Of a DNA stretch of 64,000 nt, positions 54,581 through 63,099 are shown piece after piece. The stretch spans positions 62,001-126,000 of the forward strand of contig NZ_JAUAOA010000007.1 of assembly GCF_030542965.1 (NCBI RefSeq), given 5' to 3'. The notes beneath the pieces are model-generated. The model did not search any database. It saw only the letters and a program-made list of their open reading frames with translations, and was not told where the DNA came from. Within the stretch, counting starts at the first letter, position 1. The number at the start of each line of letters is the position of its first letter. The position numbers were made by a program, and so were the translations under genes. The DNA is from Azotosporobacter soli (GTDB lineage Bacteria > Bacillota > Negativicutes > SG130).

Positions 54581-54590
54581 AGGCTGCTGT
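54562..54590 (-). terminator. Terminator between ftsL and murE
   Basis: On the minus strand ACAGCAGCC pairs with GGCTGCTGT (54568..54576 with 54582..54590), followed by TTTTATG. Divides the dcw cluster into two units. Confidence 0.85.
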
Positions 54591-54634
54591 CGAATGTTTT
54601 TCCGCATTTATAGCGCCTTAACGGCAGGAAACCG

Positions 54635-55096
54635 CTAATTCTTATGACTAGCTTCCGCCTTGGCCGCTTTCAGCAAATTTACTACGCCATTCACCAGACC
54701 GACTTCTTTCTCCTGCGCAACCAGCGGTTGGCTGTCTTTCGCCTGCGCATTAGCGGCGCAATACACATTGGTCGGTACGACCATGCCCAATTGCGACGTC
54801 GCGATCGCTTGGATGCGCTGCGGTGATTTGAGACGCGCCACTTCCAAACGCAATACTTCATTTTCTTTTTCCATTTTGATTGCCTGAGACTTCATTTCCA
54901 CCAGAGAATAGCCTTCTGAAATGATCATCGCACTGCGCGCAGTGACAAAAACGCCTAAAGCAATCAGAAACAGAACCATCGCCAAACAGCGAAAGCGCAA
55001 CGCACGGCTTGGTCTCGCGTCCGTTTTCATTTGTTTGCGCGGCTGAGCCTGCACCGGGATATCAAGTTGCGGCATTTCTAATCTCTGTGCCAGCAT
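54635..55096 (-). CDS. ftsL: FtsL-like cell division protein
   Basis: Bitopic divisome protein expected to pair with FtsQ/DivIB. The 153-aa protein has a basic cytoplasmic tail (about 1-33), one membrane helix (about 34-55) and a short extracellular leucine-zipper-like coiled coil (about 65-95; KSQAIKMEKENEVLRLEVARLKSP). Sequence conservation is weak, so the call rests on topology and position after rsmH. AGGAGG is 8 nt before the ATG. A terminator follows instead of ftsI. Confidence 0.85.
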   Translation of the reverse strand: MLAQRLEMPQLDIPVQAQPRKQMKTDARPSRALRFRCLAMVLFLIALGVFVTARSAMIISEGYSLVEMKSQAIKMEKENEVLRLEVARLKSPQRIQAIATSQLGMVVPTNVYCAANAQAKDSQPLVAQEKEVGLVNGVVNLLKAAKAEASHKN

Positions 55097-55120
55097 AAAA
55101 TGATCCTCCTACTTTCTACG

Positions 55121-56080
55121 CTACTGCGCCTTTTTTTCCGCTACCCTTAGTTTCGCACTACGTGATCGGGGGTTTTCTTCCAACTCACGTTCGCCAGGCG
55201 CAATCGCTTTGCCAATTAACTTGACTTGCGCTTTTTTGCCGCAAACGCAGATTGGAATGCGCGGCGGACAATCGCAACCTTTTGCCAACGCCTGCAATGT
55301 CTGTTTCGCAATCCGGTCTTCCAGCGAATGGAATGTTATGATGCAAATCCGGCCGCCGCTATTAAGTCTCTCAACGGCCGTCAGAAAGGTTTCTTTTAAG
55401 ATGCTAAGTTCACTGTTTACTTCGATACGAATCGCCTGAAACGTCCGCTTCGCAGGATGCGGTCCGTCACGTCGCGCTGCAGAAGGAATCGCTTTTTTAA
55501 TGATATCCACTAAGGCTCCTGTCGTTTCAATCGGCGCTTGCATCCGACTCTGATGAATAAACGCCGCGATTCGTTTTGCCCATCGCTCTTCGCCATAAGA
55601 AAAAATCAACTCGGTCAATTTAGCCTCATCATATCCGTTTACGACCTCGTAGGCCGATAATTTCGCCGTAGGATCCATCCGCATATCAAGCGGTGCATCC
55701 TGCATATAGGAAAAGCCACGTTCTGCCGTATCAAGCTGATAAGAAGAAACTCCTAAATCAAATAATATTCCGTCAACCCGCTTAATGTCAAGCTCTTCGA
55801 GAATTTCCGCCAAATAACGGAAATTTCGTTGCACCAATGAGACTTTGCATTTCATAGCTCCAAGGCGCTCCGCGCCCACTTTTATCGCGGTCGGATCCTG
55901 ATCAATGCCAATCAGCATCCCTTCCGGATCAAGCCGGCTTGCAATTCGTGCAGCATGACCGCTACCGCCTAACGTACAATCCACATATATGCCTTTTTTA
56001 TTCGTTACCAACGCCGCCAATGTCTCTTCCGGCAATACGCTGACATGTTCAAAACTTACATCCACACTGCATCGCTCCAT
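55121..56080 (-). CDS. rsmH: 16S rRNA C1402 N4-methyltransferase
   Basis: Methylates N4 of C1402 in the 30S P site. The 319-aa protein begins [11 protein letters not shown] and has [15 protein letters not shown] for SAM binding, [32 protein letters not shown] and FHSLEDRI. It starts 12 bp after mraZ with AGGA 7 nt upstream. Also known as mraW. Confidence 0.97.
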   Translation of the reverse strand: MERCSVDVSFEHVSVLPEETLAALVTNKKGIYVDCTLGGSGHAARIASRLDPEGMLIGIDQDPTAIKVGAERLGAMKCKVSLVQRNFRYLAEILEELDIKRVDGILFDLGVSSYQLDTAERGFSYMQDAPLDMRMDPTAKLSAYEVVNGYDEAKLTELIFSYGEERWAKRIAAFIHQSRMQAPIETTGALVDIIKKAIPSAARRDGPHPAKRTFQAIRIEVNSELSILKETFLTAVERLNSGGRICIITFHSLEDRIAKQTLQALAKGCDCPPRIPICVCGKKAQVKLIGKAIAPGERELEENPRSRSAKLRVAEKKAQ

Positions 56081-56092
56081 ATTAAATTCCTG

Positions 56093-56524
56093 CTAAATTC
56101 CCAAATCCACCAGGTTCTCTGCAATTTGCGCCACTTCCGGACCAATTGCAGCGTTGTAATCATCCCAAGCATCTTTCGCCCAGATTTCAATTCGTGTAGA
56201 CACCCCGATCACTACAACATCCTTATCCAGTTTACCATAGTCGCGCAAGTTGTTGGGAATAAGCACTCTGCCCTGCTTATCGCTCTCCACTTCCGCAGCT
56301 CCCGCAAAGAAAAAGCGGGCAAATGCTCGAGCTTCCGGCTTAGCCAGTGACAGCTTCCGCAGTTTTTCTTCTAAAATCCGCCATTCTTCCGCTCCGTAAA
56401 CAAAGAGACAATTATCGAGACCCTTGGTGATTATGAACCGCTCGCCCAATTCCTCACGGAACTTGGCAGGGAATATCATACGCCCTTTATTATCGATGCT
56501 ATGATTATATTCCCCCATGAACAC
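56093..56524 (-). CDS. mraZ: Transcriptional regulator MraZ
   Basis: Ring-forming AbrB-like DNA-binding protein that controls its own dcw operon. The 143-aa protein starts FMGEYNHSIDNKGRMIFPAKFRE after a GTG at 56524, the same start and length as Bacillus MraZ, and contains the second MraZ repeat (EVESDKQGRVLIPNNLRDYGKL). The upstream frame to 56569 has no site. Repeated AGTGGT boxes lie directly upstream (56537..56580). Confidence 0.95.
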   Translation of the reverse strand: MFMGEYNHSIDNKGRMIFPAKFREELGERFIITKGLDNCLFVYGAEEWRILEEKLRKLSLAKPEARAFARFFFAGAAEVESDKQGRVLIPNNLRDYGKLDKDVVVIGVSTRIEIWAKDAWDDYNAAIGPEVAQIAENLVDLGI

Positions 56525-56536
56525 GGTTACTTCACC

Positions 56537-56580
56537 ACCACTCTCACAATCTTCACCACTTTTCACCACTATAAACCACT
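56537..56580 (-). promoter_or_regulatory. MraZ operator: three phased AGTGGT boxes plus a fourth
   Basis: On the minus strand AGTGGT occurs at the complement of 56575..56580, 56565..56570 and 56555..56560, exactly 10 bp apart, and again at 56537..56542. MraZ is known to bind tandem GTGG/TGGG-type repeats of about one helical turn before mraZ, so autorepression is likely. Confidence 0.8.
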
Positions 56581-56713
56581 TTTATAGACTTATTCTTCTT
56601 TTAGAAAAAAAATCCTGCCTTCTTTTCTCTTAAAACCCCTTATATTTGCTAAATCCCGGCTAAATAGAAGAAAATAAGTCTTTTGTCCTAGTAGATGATT
56701 TATCAAGCCACCC

Positions 56714-56742
56714 CTGACAAGAAAGAATGGATATGTTATAAT
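56714..56742 (+). promoter_or_regulatory. Strong sigma-A promoter of the DUF1858 gene
   Basis: CTGACA (56714..56719), 17-bp spacer, TATAAT (56737..56742). AAGGAGG at 56759..56765 follows and serves the ATG at 56775. Confidence 0.92.
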
Positions 56743-56774
56743 AGCAGCAGTTAACAACAAGGAGGCTTTCACAC

Positions 56775-57008
56775 ATGCAAATCAATGAAAAAATGAGCAT
56801 TTTAGAAGTAGTACAACAATATCCGCAAACGGTTGATGTGTTTCGCAACTACGGCATGGGTTGCTTAGGCTGCTCCGCCGCTCGGTTTGAAAACATCGAA
56901 CAAGGCGCTAATGCACACGGCATCGACGTAGCAGCGCTGATTCGCGATCTGAACAAGACGCTTGCCTCTTGTGAATCGTCTTGCGGTTGCAACTGCGGCT
57001 GCAAGTAA
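56775..57008 (+). CDS. DUF1858 domain protein with Cys-rich tail
   Basis: A 77-aa protein with the DUF1858 core (about 1-60; MSILEVVQQYPQTVDVFRNYGMGCLGC, where CxxC is the conserved redox or metal site) and a tail with several more cysteines (CESSCGCNCGCK). DUF1858 proteins are annotated as hybrid-cluster-protein-associated redox disulfide proteins; function is unproven. It has its own strong promoter and a good ribosome site, and converges with trxA across a shared terminator. Confidence 0.92.
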   Translation: MQINEKMSILEVVQQYPQTVDVFRNYGMGCLGCSAARFENIEQGANAHGIDVAALIRDLNKTLASCESSCGCNCGCK

Positions 57009-57011
57009 AAC

Positions 57012-57070
57012 AAAAAAGCAAAAAGCCCCCTGCGTTTCACTTTCGTAACGCAGGGGGGCTTTTTGCTTTA
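57012..57070. terminator. Bidirectional terminator between the DUF1858 gene and trxA
   Basis: AAAGCAAAAAGCCCCCTGCGTT (57016..57037) pairs with AACGCAGGGGGGCTTTTTGCTTT (57047..57069), a near-perfect stem of over 20 bp with A/T flanks on both sides. Confidence 0.93.
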
Positions 57071-57075
57071 CAGCC

Positions 57076-57402
57076 TTATAAGTGCGGCTGTACTTTAGCA
57101 GACAACTCCGCTTTCGGCAAAAATCCGGTAAACTTTTCGACTTGCTCACCGTTCTTAAAAATCATCAGCGTAGGCAGGCTCATGACGCCATATTGCTGCG
57201 CCAGTTCACGATTTTCATCTACATTGACCTTCACTACTCTGACCTTGCCTGTCAAATCACCGGCCAGTTCATCAAGTAGCGGCAAGAGCTTCGTACAATA
57301 TCCGCACCACGGTGCCCAGAAATCGACCAGAACCGGAAGTTCTTTGTACTCGATGACTTCCGCCGCAAATTGATTGGCGCCTACGACCATCACTTCACTC
57401 AT
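57076..57402 (-). CDS. trxA: Thioredoxin with CGYC active site
   Basis: Reduces protein disulfides. The 108-aa protein has the thioredoxin fold with PVLVDFWAPWCGYCTKLLPLL and the cis-proline SLPTLMIF. The active site is WCGYC rather than the canonical WCGPC, which would change its redox potential. It starts with TAATG overlap of the CoA-binding gene; AAGGAGG lies 7 nt upstream. Confidence 0.95.
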   Translation of the reverse strand: MSEVMVVGANQFAAEVIEYKELPVLVDFWAPWCGYCTKLLPLLDELAGDLTGKVRVVKVNVDENRELAQQYGVMSLPTLMIFKNGEQVEKFTGFLPKAELSAKVQPHL

Positions 57403-57800
57403 TATTTAGCCTCCTTTTTTCGCAATTCCATCATGATGCAAGCATCATGAACCACTGCCAATTCCAATTCCTCCGCCACTTTCAACAAGGCGGCGCTGTC
57501 CGCCCCCGGTTGCAGCCAAACATTCTTAATCTTTAGTTCACTGCACTGACGCACAATGGACTCACCAATCTTTGGAGCAACGACAAGATCAACCGCATCC
57601 GGCTTTATCGGCAAATCTGTCAGCGTCGCATAACAACGTTCGCCATCAATGGCCTCAACGCCCGGATTTACCGGATACACTTCGAAACCGGCCGCTTTCA
57701 TCACCTTAAAAATACGATAACCATATTTATCCGGATTTGCGGTAGCGCCAACTACCGCCCATTTTTTACATTGTAACATTTCTTCAATATTCCCACGCAT
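57402..57800 (-). CDS. CoA-binding domain protein (YccU-like)
   Basis: A 132-aa Rossmann-fold protein with AVVGATANPDKYGYRIFKVMKAAGFEVYPVNP, DLVVAPKIGESIV and NVWLQPGA, as in succinyl-CoA synthetase-like CoA_binding proteins. No catalytic partner domain. The ATG at 57800 has AGGAGG 7 nt upstream; frame to 57821 is rejected. It is coupled to trxA by TAATG. Function unknown. Confidence 0.9.
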   Translation of the reverse strand: MRGNIEEMLQCKKWAVVGATANPDKYGYRIFKVMKAAGFEVYPVNPGVEAIDGERCYATLTDLPIKPDAVDLVVAPKIGESIVRQCSELKIKNVWLQPGADSAALLKVAEELELAVVHDACIMMELRKKEAK

Positions 57801-57835
57801 AAGCATACCTCCTCTTCCCATATCATTCCATCTTG

Positions 57836-57844
57836 ATTATATCA
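57836..57844 (-). promoter_or_regulatory. Extended -10 element before the CoA-binding gene
   Basis: On the minus strand TGATATAAT (TGn plus TATAAT) directly after ispG; its TGA is the ispG stop. No clear -35. Confidence 0.45.
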
Positions 57845-58909
57845 CGAATCGGCTGACAAGATAGAGTCCAATTCTTCCATCAGCGCGTCTACCAATTGCT
57901 CTTCCGCTACTTTGCGCACAATTTCTCCTTTACGAAACACCAACCCCATCCCCTTGCCGCCCGCAATGCCGACATCGGCTTCTTTTGCCTCGCCGGGCCC
58001 GTTGACGACGCACCCCATAACCGCCACGCGGAGCGGTTTTTTCACATTTTGCAGTCTCATCTCCACTTTAGCAGCAATCGCCGCCAGATCAATATCACAG
58101 CGTCCACAAGTAGGGCAGGACACGAGTGTAGGACCATACTGTCTGAGACCAAGGCTCTTTAAAATTTCATTACCTATCTTTACTTCGACGACCGGATCAC
58201 CCGTCAGCGAAATACGAAGCGTATCGCCAATTCCCTGCGCCAGCAAAGCACCGATCCCCACCGAAGACTTGACAATACCGGAATTCACTGTCCCGGCTTC
58301 CGTGATGCCAAGGTGCAGCGGATATTCTACCTGTTCCGACATTTGCCGATAGGCTTCGATTGTCATCGGCACATCATTGGCTTTCAATGAAATTTTAATG
58401 TCCTGAAAATCCAGTTCTTCCAAGATGCGAATATGCCCCAGCGCGCTCTCCACCATCGCCTCCGGCGTCGGATGCCCGCCATGGCGCAGCAGCAATTTTT
58501 TGTCAAGCGACCCGGCGTTAACGCCGATTCGGATCGGCACACTGCGTTCCCTAGCGGCCTTAACCACTTCAACAACCTGCTCGCGTTTGGCAATATTGCC
58601 CGGATTCAGGCGCAAAGCGTCTACGCCGCCAGCCAACGCCGCCAGAGCAAGGCGATAATCAAAATGGATATCCGCTACAAGCGGCAAAGGCGAAAGCGTC
58701 TTAATCTGGTCAATCGCCTGCGCCGCTTTTTCATCCGGCACCGCCAAACGCACGATATCGCAGCCAGCATCCGCCAACGCCTTAATCTGAGCGACAGTCG
58801 CAGCCACGTCATCCGTTTTCGTATTCGTCATCGACTGCACCGTAATCGGCGCACCTGCGCCGATCGGTACGCCGCCAATATGAATCCTTCTTGTTTTGCG
58901 CCGTTCCAT
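57842..58909 (-). CDS. ispG: 4-hydroxy-3-methylbut-2-en-1-yl diphosphate synthase
   Basis: Penultimate step of the MEP isoprenoid pathway, using a 4Fe-4S cluster. The 355-aa protein has VQSMTNTKTDD, LRLNPGNIA, RIGVNAGSLDKKLL, the cluster cysteines in SCPTCGRCDID and MGCVVNGPGEAK with a catalytic glutamate. GGGGG lies 7 nt before the ATG. It follows rseP by 13 bp. Confidence 0.97.
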   Translation of the reverse strand: MERRKTRRIHIGGVPIGAGAPITVQSMTNTKTDDVAATVAQIKALADAGCDIVRLAVPDEKAAQAIDQIKTLSPLPLVADIHFDYRLALAALAGGVDALRLNPGNIAKREQVVEVVKAARERSVPIRIGVNAGSLDKKLLLRHGGHPTPEAMVESALGHIRILEELDFQDIKISLKANDVPMTIEAYRQMSEQVEYPLHLGITEAGTVNSGIVKSSVGIGALLAQGIGDTLRISLTGDPVVEVKIGNEILKSLGLRQYGPTLVSCPTCGRCDIDLAAIAAKVEMRLQNVKKPLRVAVMGCVVNGPGEAKEADVGIAGGKGMGLVFRKGEIVRKVAEEQLVDALMEELDSILSADS

Positions 58910-58922
58910 GCGAATGCCCCCT

Positions 58923-59951
58923 CTAGAATAGCTTTAATCGCGAAACATCTTTAAATGTCGCGATTAAGAACAATAGGATCAATAAGATAAAGCCTATCGT
59001 TTGTATGAACTGCTGGCGCTGACGCTCTAACGGCCGCCCGCGCACGCCTTCAACCAACAGCGTCAGAACATGTCCGCCATCGAGCATCGGCACTGGCAGT
59101 AAGTTAATGATCCCTAAGTTGATACTGAGAAACGCAGCGAACTGCAGCAACGGTAAAAAGCCCAGCTGCGCAACCTCGCCCGCCATTTGCGCAACGCCAA
59201 TCGGACCCGCCACTTCGGCCGACACTTGGCGCGTCACCATTTTCCATAACCCGACGCTCATTTCTGCCGTTACCAGATACGTTTGTTTTCCTGCCAAACC
59301 GACGGATTCAATAACGCCTGGCTGATAACGATCCATTTGCGGCATTACTCCGACAATGCCCTTATCTGCCTTTTCATCATATTCCGGTATCACTTGGAGT
59401 TGAAACGCTTGGCCTTCACGCACGCCTTCGACTAACAAGATTTTGCCGGAGCTGACCTTGATGACATTAACAAACTGATTCCAACTCGCAATGGCCTGAC
59501 CATCGATGCGCTCAATTTTATCGCCTGTCTGCATCCCCGCTACAGCGGCCGGACGTCCCGGTAAAACGGTGCCGACAATCGGCATATCCGTTGGCGTACT
59601 GATGCCCGAACTGATAAAGACCGCAGAAAACAATAGCACCGGTAGCAATAGATTCATTAACGACCCCGCTAAAATAACCAACATGCGCGCCGCCAAGGAT
59701 TTTTGTTGAAAGGATCTTTCATCCTGTGGTTCGTCGGGATCCATTCCGGCAATTTTATTGAATCCGCCCAACGGGATCGCACGCCAAGAATAAAGAGTCT
59801 CCCCTTTGCGGAACTGAATGACTTTCGGGCCAAATCCGATGGCGAATTCATCGACCCGCATGCCAACGGCTTTAGCGGTGACAAAATGGCCTAATTCATG
59901 AACCAAGACAACCAAACCGAATACAAATACACTTGCTAGTATCGTCATCAT
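58923..59951 (-). CDS. rseP: RIP metalloprotease RseP/RasP
   Basis: Intramembrane site-2 protease that clips anti-sigma factors and signal peptides. The 342-aa protein has membrane helices at both ends, the zinc motif HELGH near residue 18, a central PDZ domain (about 110-190) and the second zinc ligand in LLPVPMLDGGH. ATG at 59951 or 59948. Sits between dxr and ispG. Confidence 0.96.
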   Translation of the reverse strand: MMTILASVFVFGLVVLVHELGHFVTAKAVGMRVDEFAIGFGPKVIQFRKGETLYSWRAIPLGGFNKIAGMDPDEPQDERSFQQKSLAARMLVILAGSLMNLLLPVLLFSAVFISSGISTPTDMPIVGTVLPGRPAAVAGMQTGDKIERIDGQAIASWNQFVNVIKVSSGKILLVEGVREGQAFQLQVIPEYDEKADKGIVGVMPQMDRYQPGVIESVGLAGKQTYLVTAEMSVGLWKMVTRQVSAEVAGPIGVAQMAGEVAQLGFLPLLQFAAFLSINLGIINLLPVPMLDGGHVLTLLVEGVRGRPLERQRQQFIQTIGFILLILLFLIATFKDVSRLKLF

Positions 59952-59985
59952 AACGTTGTCAACACCCCACTTTTACTCCTGCCTC

Positions 59986-61149
59986 TTAGGCATACCGCCG
60001 GTCGATGCATGCTTTAGCAGCAGCACGCGCCCATGCATCTGCTTGCAGCACCGCTTCCAGATCGCTGCACTGGGTAACCTGATGTTCCGCCATAACGCTT
60101 TCAATCACTTCCGCGATAGCGAGAAACGGAATGCTCTGTTCGAGAAATGCGTAGACGGCCACTTCATTGGCCGCATTATATACGCACGGCATCGTACCGC
60201 CGCTTCGTCCTGCCGCATACGCAAGCGCAAGCGCGGCAAACGTTTTCGTATCCGGCGCCGCAAACGTCAGATCTTTCATCTTTTGAAAATCTAGGCGCGG
60301 ATACGGTGCAGGCAAACGTTCCGGAAAAGTCAACGCATATTGAATCGGTACGCGCATATCCGGTTGTCCCAATTGAGCCATCACTGCTCCATCGGCAAAT
60401 TCGACCATTGAATGGATGATGCTCTGCGGATGAACAACGACTTCAATCTTATCATATGGCATCCCAAACAGCCAGTGTGCTTCGATGACCTCAAGGCCCT
60501 TATTAGCCAGGCTTGCAGAATCAACTGTTATTTTTTTTCCCATTGACCAGTTCGGATGTTGCAAACACGCTTCGACGCTGACAGAAACCAGTTCGTCGCG
60601 CTGTTTCCCGCGAAAAGGTCCGCCGGAAGCGGTCAGAATAATCCGTTCCACACGATCGGCTGCTTCGCCTTGCAAGCACTGCAAGATCGCGCTATGCTCA
60701 CTATCCACCGTCAATATGGAAACCCCTTTAGCGGCCGCTTTTTTTGTAACCAATTCACCTGCGGCAACCAAAGTCTCTTTGTTAGCCAGTGCAATCGTCG
60801 CTCCCGCTTCGATCGCGTGGAGCGTCGGTTTCAAACCGGCGAAACCGACAAGTGCATTGAGCGCAATATCGACTGCAGGATGTGCTGCAGCCGCCAGCAA
60901 GCCTGTTTCACCCGATAAGATGGTGGTTCGGCCCCGATATCGTTTGCGCAGCTCCTGTGTCGCATTTTCGTCGACCAACACGGCAACTTCCGGTTCATAA
61001 CGCTCTATCTGCTCCTGCAATAAGGCTGCATTCTGCTTTGCCATTAAAACCTTGACAGTAAAACGCTCTGGATGTTGCGTTACAACATCCAGCGTCTGCG
61101 TGCCAATTGAGCCTGTACTGCCCCATATCGCAAGACCTTTGCTCTTCAT
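59986..61149 (-). CDS. dxr: 1-deoxy-D-xylulose 5-phosphate reductoisomerase
   Basis: Makes 2-C-methylerythritol 4-phosphate, the committed step of the MEP pathway. The 387-aa protein has the NADPH loop WGSTGSIG, ALANKETLVAAG, DSEHSAI and KITVDSASLANKGLEVIEAHWLF. The ATG at 61149 has AGGAGG 7 nt upstream; an in-frame TTG at 61155 is too close. Confidence 0.97.
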   Translation of the reverse strand: MKSKGLAIWGSTGSIGTQTLDVVTQHPERFTVKVLMAKQNAALLQEQIERYEPEVAVLVDENATQELRKRYRGRTTILSGETGLLAAAAHPAVDIALNALVGFAGLKPTLHAIEAGATIALANKETLVAAGELVTKKAAAKGVSILTVDSEHSAILQCLQGEAADRVERIILTASGGPFRGKQRDELVSVSVEACLQHPNWSMGKKITVDSASLANKGLEVIEAHWLFGMPYDKIEVVVHPQSIIHSMVEFADGAVMAQLGQPDMRVPIQYALTFPERLPAPYPRLDFQKMKDLTFAAPDTKTFAALALAYAAGRSGGTMPCVYNAANEVAVYAFLEQSIPFLAIAEVIESVMAEHQVTQCSDLEAVLQADAWARAAAKACIDRRYA

Positions 61150-61160
61150 GCCCAATCCTC

Positions 61161-61988
61161 CTATCCGGCAACTGCCTGAATATAATAATACACTACCGGC
61201 ACAGCAAACAAAACACTATCAAAGCGGTCCAAAACGCCGCCGTGCCCTGGAAACAGCGTGCCGGAATCTTTCACCCCGGCAAATCGCTTTAACGCCGATT
61301 CAGCTAAATCGCCAAGCGGAGCCGTTAAGCCGATCAATACGCCTAACCCAGCCGCTGAAAAAGCACTCAAACCCAGCCATACCTGTCCAAGATAAATCGT
61401 TAGCGCAACACAGCACAGCAAACCGCCGATAAAGCCCTCGACCGTTTTACCCGGACTGATTGACGGAGATAATTTATGCCGCCCCCATTGCCGGCCAACA
61501 AAAAAAGCCATCGTATCGCTTGACCAAATTCCCAAAAATGCAATCCCGAGATAGACGGCTCCAGCCGCGACAAAAGAACCAAACAATTCAACATTCACCG
61601 CTCCGCTCAAGAAGCGCAGCAAAACCAAGTGTGAAAATCCTGCGCCAATATAGAGGGCCCCCAAACAAGTAAACGCCGCGGTCTGCAGGGAATACCGAGC
61701 GCGTCCTAATACGGCCAAGCTCATCACCGCCAACGCGGCAAACGATGTTATCGCGTAGAGTTCTCGGCCGTTTCCCTGCCAGGCGCAGCCAAGCAAAAGC
61801 AGCAGGAACGCCCCCCCTGCCATCTGCGGAATTTCAATCGCAGCAGCACTGCAAATGCCTCGCCACTCATGCCAAGCGCAGAGCGTTAACGCTGTAACGG
61901 CTGCAACAAAAAGCCAGCCTCCCTGCACGACGACAAGAACGCTTAATGGGATTCCAACCAAAGCAGTCAGGATTCTTTTCACTAACAT
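61161..61988 (-). CDS. cdsA: Phosphatidate cytidylyltransferase
   Basis: Makes CDP-diacylglycerol for phospholipids. The 275-aa protein has about eight membrane helices, SDTMAFFVGRQWGRHKLSPSISPGKTVEGF and the C-terminal signature KDSGTLFPGHGGVLDRFDS. GAGGTG precedes the ATG. Between uppS and dxr, as in most Firmicutes. Confidence 0.96.
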   Translation of the reverse strand: MLVKRILTALVGIPLSVLVVVQGGWLFVAAVTALTLCAWHEWRGICSAAAIEIPQMAGGAFLLLLLGCAWQGNGRELYAITSFAALAVMSLAVLGRARYSLQTAAFTCLGALYIGAGFSHLVLLRFLSGAVNVELFGSFVAAGAVYLGIAFLGIWSSDTMAFFVGRQWGRHKLSPSISPGKTVEGFIGGLLCCVALTIYLGQVWLGLSAFSAAGLGVLIGLTAPLGDLAESALKRFAGVKDSGTLFPGHGGVLDRFDSVLFAVPVVYYYIQAVAG

Positions 61989-61992
61989 ATAT

Positions 61993-62757
61993 TCACCTCT
62001 TTAATCCCCCAAACCGCCGCTCTCTCTTTTGATAGGCGATCATCGCTGCAGCAAATTCTTCTACGCTAAAATCCGGCCACAGCGTTTCCGTAAACCAAAA
62101 TTCAGTATAGGCCAACTGCCACAGCAAAAAATTACTGATGCGAAAATCACCGCTAGGACGGATCAACAAGTCCGGATCCGGTTGTCCCGCAGTATATAAT
62201 TGATCAGAAATAGACGCTTCAGAAATGGCATCATAAGATATTTCCCCTTCTTTCACCTGCATTGCAAGGGCGCGGACGGCTTGAACAATTTCAGCCCGAC
62301 CGCCGTAATTCACCGCTACATTGAAGATAAGGCCCGGATTGTTTGCGGTCAGACATTCCGCGTCAGCAAAGGTCTGCTGCAACACCATCGGCAGACCCGC
62401 GATATCTCCGATAAAACGGATTCGCACTCGATTACGATGCAATTCATCTATTTCCTGTTCCAAAAACTCTTTGAACAGCGTCATTAAAAAATCCACTTCC
62501 GAACTGGGACGTCGCCAATTTTCTGTGGAAAAGGCATAAACGGTTAAGACCTGCAGCCCAGCATCCGAGGCAAATTGAACAATGCGTTTCAAAGTCTCAA
62601 CACCTTGACGATGGCCAAAGGTCCGCGGCATCGCACGTTTTTTTGCCCAGCGTCCGTTGCCGTCCATGATAATCGCAACATGACGCGGCATCTTTTCCCT
62701 ATCCAATTCAAATTCAGCAATATTTTTATCCGCTTTGCCGAACCATTTTTTCCACAT
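61993..62757 (-). CDS. uppS: Isoprenyl transferase (undecaprenyl diphosphate synthase)
   Basis: Elongates isoprenoid diphosphates to the C55 lipid carrier used by MraY and MurG. The 254-aa protein has IIMDGNGRWAKKR, HRQGVETLKR, TVYAFSTENW and C-terminal DLLIRPSGDFRISNFLLWQLAY. The ATG at 62757 has GGAGG 8 nt upstream; a TTG at 62778 is an alternative. Confidence 0.97.
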   Translation of the reverse strand: MWKKWFGKADKNIAEFELDREKMPRHVAIIMDGNGRWAKKRAMPRTFGHRQGVETLKRIVQFASDAGLQVLTVYAFSTENWRRPSSEVDFLMTLFKEFLEQEIDELHRNRVRIRFIGDIAGLPMVLQQTFADAECLTANNPGLIFNVAVNYGGRAEIVQAVRALAMQVKEGEISYDAISEASISDQLYTAGQPDPDLLIRPSGDFRISNFLLWQLAYTEFWFTETLWPDFSVEEFAAAMIAYQKRERRFGGLKR

Positions 62758-62804
62758 CTTCCTGACCTCCAGCCACAAATCTTTTACGGCTTTTTACATA
62801 AACG

Positions 62805-62827
62805 AAGCCCCCTCGTATGAGGGGGCA
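62805..62827 (-). terminator. Hairpin between the 80-aa gene and uppS
   Basis: GCCCCCTC (62807..62814) pairs with GAGGGGGC (62819..62826). On the minus strand TTCGTTT follows, so it is a moderate terminator that may only attenuate readthrough into uppS. Confidence 0.5.
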
Positions 62828-62854
62828 AAACAGCCTTGTCCAGGCCTCCGCCAG

Positions 62855-63097
62855 TCAGTTCGGAGAAACAGCCGTATTCTGACCGTGTTTTGCCATTTTT
62901 GCTGCCACGACAAGCTGGTATACACCCTTGCTGTCAACGGTCTGACGGATTACATATAATGCAGCCTCATCCAACTGCAGTTGTCTGGATCCAGATCCAC
63001 TAGGAGCCGTTTTCACGACCTCATATGCCCTGTCGGCCGCTTCCAGTCTTGCACAAGCAACCGGCAACGCCAAGGCGACTACGTCAATTTCAAGCAT
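62855..63097 (-). CDS. Hypothetical 80-aa protein between frr and uppS
   Basis: No family recognised. The protein starts MLEIDVVALALPVACARLE, continues with an acidic and Gly-Ser-rich middle (about 30-36) and ends with a beta-like ALYVIRQTVDSKGVYQLVVAAK. It starts 2 bp after the frr stop, with GGAAG in the end of frr as ribosome site, so it is probably translated with frr. A hairpin follows it. It could be a small regulator or a lineage-specific protein. Confidence 0.7.
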   Translation of the reverse strand: MLEIDVVALALPVACARLEAADRAYEVVKTAPSGSGSRQLQLDEAALYVIRQTVDSKGVYQLVVAAKMAKHGQNTAVSPN

Positions 63098-63099
63098 GG

